DNA of 42,250 bases from Pullichristensenella excrementipullorum (GTDB lineage Bacteria > Bacillota > Clostridia > Christensenellales > Aristaeellaceae): NCBI GenBank assembly GCA_018713365.1, contig DVOU01000067.1, forward strand, positions 1 to 42,250. The letters are read 5' to 3'. Shown in pieces: positions 28,601 to 37,600 of the stretch. The translations under genes were made by a program, and so were the position numbers. The notes below the pieces were generated by a model. It was not told the origin of the DNA and did not search any database. It worked only from the letters and a program-made list of their open reading frames with translations. Positions within the stretch are counted from its first letter, which is position 1, and each line of letters starts with the position of its first letter.

Positions 28601-31600
28601 CCGTGACCCTGCTTGCGAAGACCCATAACTTCGCCAACGCGCAGGCCATCAACGGCAACACGCTGAGTCTGGCGACGTTTGGCAACCTCTACGCCGAGAG
28701 CCATGCGTCCGACAGCGCCAGCGCCATCATCCGCGGCGCAAACATCACAACTACGTCCGGCGATGTGGATGTGGATTCGTCGGTCAACGCCACATCGACC
28801 TCCATCGCCGAGGCTGCGGGTACCACGACGGCCATCAGCGGCAGCAATACCAACGCCAAGGCATATATCGGCTGGTCGAACGACCGGCAGGCCAGCCGCG
28901 TGAGCATCGAGGGCGGGTCGGTCATCGTCGCCGCCGGGAATGTGGAACTCTACGCCTACAACACCGGCTACGCCGAGTCCATCATCCGCAAGGGCACCAC
29001 GACTTCCCTCGGCGAGATCGACAAATCCACCCTGCCGACCGAAAGCTATTACGACACCTACGCCGGCATCACCGATGAAAGCGACGTTACCGCCGCCAAC
29101 ATCTCCGTGAAGGCGGAGGACTACACGCGCGCCAAGTCCGACGCGTGGGATCAGAGCATCGCCGTGACGGTCAGCGTCGCCACCACGCACGGCGAGAACA
29201 CCATCCATTCTGACACCAACGCCACCATCAACGCGCGCCTCTTCGCCACGGACGATGTGAGCATCCTCGCCGATTCCAACGCCTGGATGTACGCGCGCAC
29301 CTACTCCTCGCAGAGGGGCGGTTTCGTCGCCGACGGCGACATGCACGCCTACAACACGCTTAAGCGCAACGTGGCCGTGGACATCCTCTCCGGGGCGGAC
29401 ATCGAGGCGGACTTCGGCGAAGTACTCATCCGCGCCGACGCGGGCAGCCGCGATACGATCTACACCGAAGCGCGCGTGGACAACACCTCCTTCGTCGCCA
29501 TCGGCAAGGCGGACGCGCATACGGACGTTTCCACCAGCACCACGGTCAAGGTGGAGCGCGGGGCGAACCTCGAAAACCGCTTCGGCTACATCCGCATCTA
29601 CACCAACGCCTCGGTGAAAGACGTACACGCCTACTCGCACGTCTACAACGCCGGCCTCGGCAACGAGCCGGACGCCAAGTCCCTCGGCAACCTGGCGCTG
29701 ACTTCGCAGATCGACATCGGTCAGGCCGGCGCGGGCACGGCGAACCTGCTGGCTAAGTTCATCGACATCCGCAGCTACTTCGGCGACATCTCCTTCCACA
29801 TGGAGAGCTACGCCCGCGGCCGCGGCCTCGGCGTGAACGTGGACACCACCAGCCAGACCGACGCCAAGTTCACCAACGCCGTCAACGTCGCAAACGCCAC
29901 CCTGCGCGCCTATGACGATGTGATCATCCTCGCCGATGGCCGCCCGAACTACTCGGCGGAGAACATCTTCAACGATTCCTACTCCTTCGCGCAGGGCATT
30001 GGCGAAGCCACCGCATGGATACGCGGCACGGTCAGTTCCGCAAGCAACGTCAACATCGGCGATGGCACCGACATCTACGGCGCCTACGTCAACATCGACG
30101 CCGAGGCCTTCTCCGGCGGCGTGCGCAACTACCCGCACACCAAGATCACCGGCATTGCCGGCGGCTATCGCCGCGATTACGGCGCGATCCAAAACAGCCG
30201 CTCCATGACGGTCAGCTCCGGCGTGCGCTTCCACATCGGCGACGCGGCGGCGGGCATCGCCATCGACATTTCCGAGCGCGGCGTGCGCCACGCCGGCCTG
30301 CCCGAGGAAGACGGCCGCCTCATCCGCGCGGTGAACGGCGAATACATCATCGCCGCCATCGCCAACGCCATTCCCGGCACGCTGGATCTGGGCGAACACA
30401 CGATCGGCGGCTACACCGTCTTCAACCAGCGCTTCATCCCCGAAGTGCGCATCACCAACCGCACGGACGCCCGCGTCACGCTGGAAGGCATCGCGGTGGA
30501 GAACACCAACTTCGTGCAGCCCTCCGTGCGCGGCGGCGTCAACTACACCGTGCGCGACAGCCTCGATCAGACGCCCGAGGTGCTTGTCGAGACCAGCGGC
30601 ACAGGCGATGTCCACGTCAGCGGCATCATTTCCAACCGCCGCGGCCTGGTGCGCTTTGCCTGGACGGGCGAGGAGGGCGGCAAGCTCACCTCCATGGACG
30701 ATCTGACCCTCGTCAGCGCTGCCGGCGCGCTCATCGCCCCGGTCTGGGCGCACGAACTGGAGATCATTAACGCCTCCGGCATCGGCGTGGACGCCGACGA
30801 CCGCTTCTCCGCCTTCCTCTTCGTACACGATGGGGAAGAGGGCACCGTCAACGCCCAGACCACCGGCGCGAGCTACATGCGCATCACCCCGGTGTTGTTT
30901 GAGGAAGTTCAGACGCTGCCCGACCCGGGCGACACCTCCGCCTTCACCCCCAACGCGCGCGTCGAGACCGTGCTGGCCGAGGGCGACAACGATCTGGAAC
31001 TCTCCCCGGGCATCCGCCTCTACCAGCTCTCCGGCTCGCAGACGGTCGCCATTCCGCTGCCGGGCACGCTGCAATACGTCAGCGGCGTCCTCAAGGGCCT
31101 GACGGGCAACGCCGTCATCGACGCCGAGGCGCTGGAACGCTATCAGGACGGCTACGTCATCGCCGAGGACGCCTACGTCTACCGCCTGCCCAACGGCACC
31201 ACGCTCTACGTGGACGCGCAGACGGGCGAGATCCTCCGCCTGATCGAAACGGTGAACGACAGTGAAGTGATCACCGATCTGGGCGATTATGAGTTTATCG
31301 CCGATGCAAACGGCAAGATCACCAGCGTCGTGCTGGGTGAGGGCGTAACGCTCGATCTGACCACCGGCAAGATGAAGCTGGAAGAGGGCGTGTCCTACGA
31401 GACGCTGCTCAGCGTCATCGACTCCCGCTGGATCATGGACAACATCGGCAAAGACGACGGCCAGTTCATGTTCGTCTACGAAGTTCCCACCGGCAATTTC
31501 GTGGAAGTCGTGAAGGATGACGGCACCATCGAAATGGCGGCGGAGTACAAGACGATCGAATCCACCCTGACCAAGTGGCGGAGCGAGGGCACGGTCACCT

Positions 31601-34600
31601 ACTACTTCCTCAAGAACGGTAGCCCGAACGCCGAAGACTTCATGGACGGTGTCGTCACCTACCTGGTCGCAAACGACACCTCCACCAATACGATGAGCGT
31701 CTACGTCATCGGCGGCGACGACTATCTGGAAGAACAGGCTGGCCACAGCGAGGATTCATACAATTACTACACCGATGGCGACGGCAATACTGTGACGGTC
31801 GATGAAGACATGGCCGACAATTGGGAGAAAGAGGACTACATACTGGAAAACCTGCTTGGCTCCCTTGTACTGCATGACGACCCCAAGGTGCTGGACATCA
31901 CCTATGTGTCCGTGGAAAACTTCCTCGGCATTCAGGGATTCACCGGCTACTACAACGTCACGGACCAGAGCTGGTATTATGCGAGCCAAAGCGCGCTGAC
32001 TCTCCCCTGGCACTACGAGAAGATCCCCTTCGTACAACTCGGCAACGGCGTTTACTATCTCGAGGAAGGCACAACGTTTACCAGAGAAGATATGCTCTCC
32101 CCTGCGCTTGGCGGCACATACACGCTGGGTGAATCTGTCTTCATGGCCTGGGACGTCGAGCATACCACAAAGTACGACGACAATGATTACTACTCCAAGG
32201 GCGCTATCACCGTAGACAGCGACGGCCAGAGATGGTTGTATTACTTCCAGACAGACGAACTGCTCCTGGATGTCTACGATGTGAACGTCTACTACACCAC
32301 CCTGCGCGACGGCTCCGTGAGCATCGCCCCGGCGATGGCCGATGAGGGCGACGAGAAGCTCGGCTACTACGAAGTCAACCTCTACGAGACCGCGTCCGAG
32401 GACGACAGCGAGCCTTCCGGCCACTACGCCGACATCTACGGCGCGATCGAAAACGTGCCCATCAAGCTGCAACAGATGCCCGCGAACGATTATGTGTCCG
32501 GCAACGGCTACCGCATCAACGACTATCTCTACATCCACAAGGATACCGGCAACGTGCTGATGCTGGTCCCGGACGAGAAGGACAACATCATCTTCAGCGC
32601 TGTGTTCGACGGCTCCACCTACGAGTCCAACTACATGATCCTCGAACACGCCGACGCGCTGCTCAGCGCCCTTACGCAGACTCCCTCCGACGAGCAGCCG
32701 GTCATCACCCTCAAATCGGGCGTGCAGGTGCAGCTCGAGCGCCTCACCGACGACATCGCCACCGACGCGCAGGGCCGCTTCTGGTACTTAAACGGCGCCG
32801 ATTGGGTCGAAGCCACGGTGACGACGGCGGACGGCGTGACCAGCGTTTCCTACAATGACACGACTTACCTGACCATCGAGACCGCGAACGACGTTCTCTA
32901 TTACACGCTGGTGCTGGACGGCCTGCGCGTCGGCTCCGACGGCAGCGTGGAGGTCGTCGGCGCCTCGAACCAGACCCAGAAGATCGTCGAGACCAAGGGC
33001 ACGCAGTACCCGCTCGGCGTCATCACCGGCGAGAACGTCACCATCACCATGACCGACGGCGAAGGCTCGCTCCTTGATGGCAGAGAGCCGGGCGAGACCC
33101 GTCCCAACATCGAGGCCGACGGCAACGTGACCTTCGTGAGCAGCTCCTCCGGCTCCATCGGCACCGAGGAAGATCCGCTCGACATCGTCGCTGGCGGCGA
33201 GGTCATCTTTGAAAACCTCGTCGGCGGCGGACAGCTTGAGACCGACACCTTCATCCACGCCGAAGAGGGCGACATCGTCATCCAGCCCGGCACCGTCGTG
33301 GTGGACGTGCTGCTGGAGGTCACCGCCGAGGCGGGCAGCATCGCCCTGACCGACGTGACCGTCATAAGCGAAGACGATGGCGACCAGAACGATGGCGTGC
33401 TTCGCCTCGACGCCGCCAAGGACATCATCCAGCTCGACCCGGTCGGCGGCGAAGGCGCTCTGAGCGGCATCAAGCTCGTGGGCGACGCGATCAGCAAGGC
33501 TTACACCGACATCGACGCCGGCGGCAGCATTACCCTCGACCAGATCCTCTCCGAAAACGGCGAGGCCGACATCGACGCGGCCGGGACCATCGACATCCCG
33601 CTCGTGGACACCGAGCGCGACAGCCTGACCGATTTCAATTCGTCGGAGGGCGACATCCACACAAATGCCATCGAGGCGGACGGCTCCGAGGTCATCTACA
33701 ACGCCGCGGGCAGCATCACCGCCACGGATGTCACCGCCGAAAACGGCGCGGACATTTCCCTGAGCGCGGGCACGGACATCGAGACAGAGACCATTCTGGC
33801 CGACGCCTCGGGCGTGACCTACGACGCGGGCGGCAGCATCACCGCCACGGATGCCACCGCCGAAAACGGCGCGGACATCACCCTGACTGCGGCCGCGGAC
33901 GTCAGTACGGAGACCATTCTGGCCGACGCCTCCGATGTGACCTACGACGCCGACGGCGGCATCACCACGGACCGCATCGACGCCGACAATGGCTCGGCCA
34001 TCGACTTCGACGCCGGAGCCGCCATCACCGTGCCGGAACTCGACCTCAACGATTCGACGCTCGACTTCCTCGCCGGCGAAGATGTAACCATCGACATCCT
34101 CGAAGGCGCGAACGCCGAAACCATCCTGCGCAGCGAAAATGGCAATATCTTCGGCGAAGACGCGCAGAGCTACATCCGCCTCACCGGCGACAGCGAGCTG
34201 ACGCTCTCCGCCGGCGCGGACATCGGCAAGGAAGACAGCCGCCTCATCGTCGATGTGCCCGAGACGCTGACGGTGCGCATCGAGCAGGCCGACAACATCC
34301 ACCTCGACGGCGTCCTCCTCGAAGGCGGCGCTTTCGAGGGCGAGCGCCCCATCCCCGACATCCGCGATGGCCGCGGCGAGAGCGGCGAGACCCTCTCGGG
34401 CGACTTCCTTGCCGATGGCGGCAGCGAGACCTTCCAGCTCCTCATCAATACGCAGGGCGCGGAAGCGCTGACCGCCTGGATCACCGGCGGCATGGCGCGC
34501 GAACAGTGGCAGGCGCTCATCAGCGCCGCGGCGCTGAGCGGGCAGATCGCGCAGGGCGGCATCGCCCCCGCTACGCTCGAAGCCCTGCTGGCAGACGGCG

Positions 34601-37600
34601 AGACCCTCACCGTCGAGGACATCCGCCAGATGCTGCTCGATGAAGAGCATGAGGCCCTCGGCCAGCTGCTCGCGCAGGTCCTGCCCGCCACGCAGGTCGA
34701 TCCCGACACCCAGATCGAAACGCCCGTCGTCTCCGACGAACTGGCCGCCGCCTGGCTCGAAAGCGCCATCGCCGCCGGGCAGGTCGAAGGCCTTGCGGAC
34801 GCGCTCTCCAGCCTGATGACGCAGGAAGAGATCCTCGCCATCCTCGAACAGGCGTGGGAGCAGGCCGGATACGAAGACGTATCCACGCCCGAGCCGGAAG
34901 ACCCCGACGCCCGCGCGCTCAACATCTCCATTGGCGCCTCCCACGGCGAGACCCACATGTGGAACGAGGGCGACATCAACATCACGCAGGACGAGGGCGA
35001 CTTCACCGCCGCCGATGTGCATTCCGAGCGCGGCGACATCTCCATCCGCACGGAGAATGGCGACATACTCGGCGCGCAGAGCGACACGCCCAACCTCTAT
35101 GGCGAGAACATCGAACTTTCGGCCTCCGGCTCCATCGGCAGCGACGAACGCGCGCTGACCATCGAGCAGCAGGCTGACCGCCCGGCGCTGGTCGGCAACA
35201 TCGCTTCTCCCGCGCAGGACGCTGACGGCAATTACGACATCACCCTCGTGGAGCGCCCCGTCACCGAAACGGTGCTGGAACCCGTGCTGGACGATAATGG
35301 CCAGCCGGTGCTGGATGCAGACGGCCAGCCCATGATGGCAGAGGTCGTAAAGCCGGTGCTGGATGAAAATGGCGATCCCGTCACCGAGTGGGTGGCGGAA
35401 GTGGAGATCGTCTACGACTGGCTGCGCGTGGACTACCCCGGCGAGGCGACCCGCCTCGACGCCAGCGCCGGCGAGGACATTTCCATCCGCGAGACCACCG
35501 GCGATCTGGGCGTGGGCAACGTCTCCGCTGGCGGCGACGTCAGCCTCAGCGCTCCCGGCTCCATCCTCGACACGCGCGAAGACGGCGAGACGCAGGGCAA
35601 CCTCGTCTCCGGCGGCGACGCCACGCTGACTTCCGACGAGGGTACCATCGGCACAAACGAAGAATACCTCGACATCGACGTGGACGGCACCACCACCGCG
35701 CGCGCCGAGGGCGACATCAACATCGCCGACCGCGCCGACCTCGATCTGGTGGCCGACACCGCCGAAGGACAGGTCAACGCGGACGCCGCGGGCGGCCTCG
35801 ACCTGCGCAATTCCGACCCCGAGACCGACCTCATCATCGGCCCCATCACCGCCGGCGGCGACGCGCAGATCACGGCGACCGGCTCTCTGGTCGCGGGCGA
35901 CCCGCTCGGCCACGAGGCGCAGGTCAGCGCCGGCAGCATCGGCCTCACCGCCCAGGGCGGCGACGTCGGCACGGCGGAGACCCCCATCCTCGTCGATACG
36001 GACGCTGAAAACGGCGGCACACTTTCCGTGGAGGCGAGCGGCGATGGCTACGTCGCTGAACTCACCGGCGATGTCATCCTCGATACGGTGACGACCGGCG
36101 GCGATATGACGCTCACCGTTCCCGGCGACGTCACCGACGTGGACGACGCGCAGAAGGTCGTCGAAGCGGTCGAAGCCGCCAAGGACGCCGAAGAAGCGCG
36201 CGCCGAAGCCGACAGCATGCAGGCGCAGGCGGACATACTCGATCACTACGCCAGCGACGAAGGCAGGCTGCAGCTCGACCTCAACAAGCAGGCCGCCGAG
36301 GAAGCCCTCGAAGCGGCGCAGGAAGAACTGGCCAGGGCCGAGGAAGCCCTCGAAGATCTGCAGGATCAGCTCGAGCAGCTGGAGAACGACCCCAAGGCCA
36401 CGCAGGAACAGCTCGACGCCCTTGCCGGCCAGATCGAAGGCCAGCAGGAAAAGGTCGACGACCTGACTAAGACCGTTGCCGAGCGTCAGGAAGCGCTCGA
36501 CGAGATCAACGACCTCATCGACATCGCCAAGGGAAATGCCGACGAGGCGCAGAAGGAGGCCGATCGCCTCGCCGCGCTCGCCGACGCGCTGGAAAAGGTC
36601 GCGCAGGATGCGCTCGAAGCGGCGCAGGGCGGCGATACCATCACCACCGGCGGCGATCTCACCATCGACGCGGGCGGCGCCATCGGCGCGGAAGACAATG
36701 CCCTCGGCATGGATGTGACCGGCTCGGTCGATCTCACCGTCGGCGACCCGGCCACGGACGGCGTGGACATCGAAAGCACCGGCGATGTGAACTTGGGACC
36801 CATCGAGGGCGAACACGTCTCCATCGACGCGCTCGGCGACATTCAGGCCGCTGGCGACGAGGATGGCCGCGACATCGTCACGGGCGAGCTGAACATCAGC
36901 ACCACCGGCGGCGACGTCGGCAGCGAAGACCGGCCCATCCGCGTCTCGGTGGACGAACTGACCGCCATGGGCGAGGAAGTCTACATCGAAAACGACAAGG
37001 ATCTGACCATCGACAGCGTCATCGGCGACAAGGTCGATCTCGAGGTGGGCGGCGACGTCCTCCCCGGCGACAACGACGAAAAGCCCAACATCGTCGCAGA
37101 CGACCTGACCATTGACGCCGATGGCGACATCGGCAGCAAGGATGACCCGCTGCACACCGACGTCGACCACATCGACGCCGAGGGCGAGGACATCTACTTG
37201 GACAACGATTCCGGCGAACTCGACATCGGCCACATCAAGGGCGACCACGTGGAGATCGAGACCGACGGCAGCGTCACGGGCGGCCCCGTTGAGGCGGACG
37301 ATCTCGTCATCAACGCCGGCGGCGACGTTGGCGCGGCGGACAACCCGCTCGACATCATCGTGCCCGGCGATGTGGACATCAACTCCCAGTACGGCTGGAC
37401 CTACTGGCAAAACGGCTACCGCGCACCGCGCGACGAGGGCGAGTCGCCCTACATCGAGCGCACGCTGACCGACAGGATTACGCAGGTGAGCCTGCACGGC
37501 CTGCGCATCCACCGCGATGCCTGGCTGGTGGTCACGGACCTCACCGAGCTGCTCGAAGCGTCCCGCGCCGAGGCGCTGGCGGCGCTGGATGAACAGCTCC

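Larger units (their letters stand above)
16942..30100 (+). repeat. Array of ~55-residue LktA-like repeats in the giant protein
   Basis: The dominant repeat has the form 'GxGAxVxVxVxxxxxxAxIGxxAxxxAxGDVxVxAxxxxxxxxxAxxxAxGxxAA'. Counted spacings between successive 'A-x-I/V-G' marks in residues ~2820-2930 are 56 and 55 residues. The block at nt ~21,960-24,370 is the most regular. Units are diverged in DNA, so the array is old. The pattern matches, in length and character, the ~53-residue tandem repeats of LktA-family filamentous adhesins and predicts a beta-helical fibre. Confidence 0.7.
33154..37380 (+). repeat. Beta-helix modules punctuated by a nine-fold I/V-G motif (giant protein)
   Basis: A motif of the form G/D-x-I/V-G-x-x-x-x-x-L/I recurs nine times: GSIGTEEDPLDI, ADIGKEDSRLIV, GSIGSDERALTI, GTIGTNEEYLDI, GDVGTAETPILV, GAIGAEDNALGM, GDVGSEDRPIRV, GDIGSKDDPLHT and GDVGAADNPLDI. 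Each is followed by short strands of 'ADxLxIDAGGxI' type. These are distinct from the ~55-residue repeats. Confidence 0.65.
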
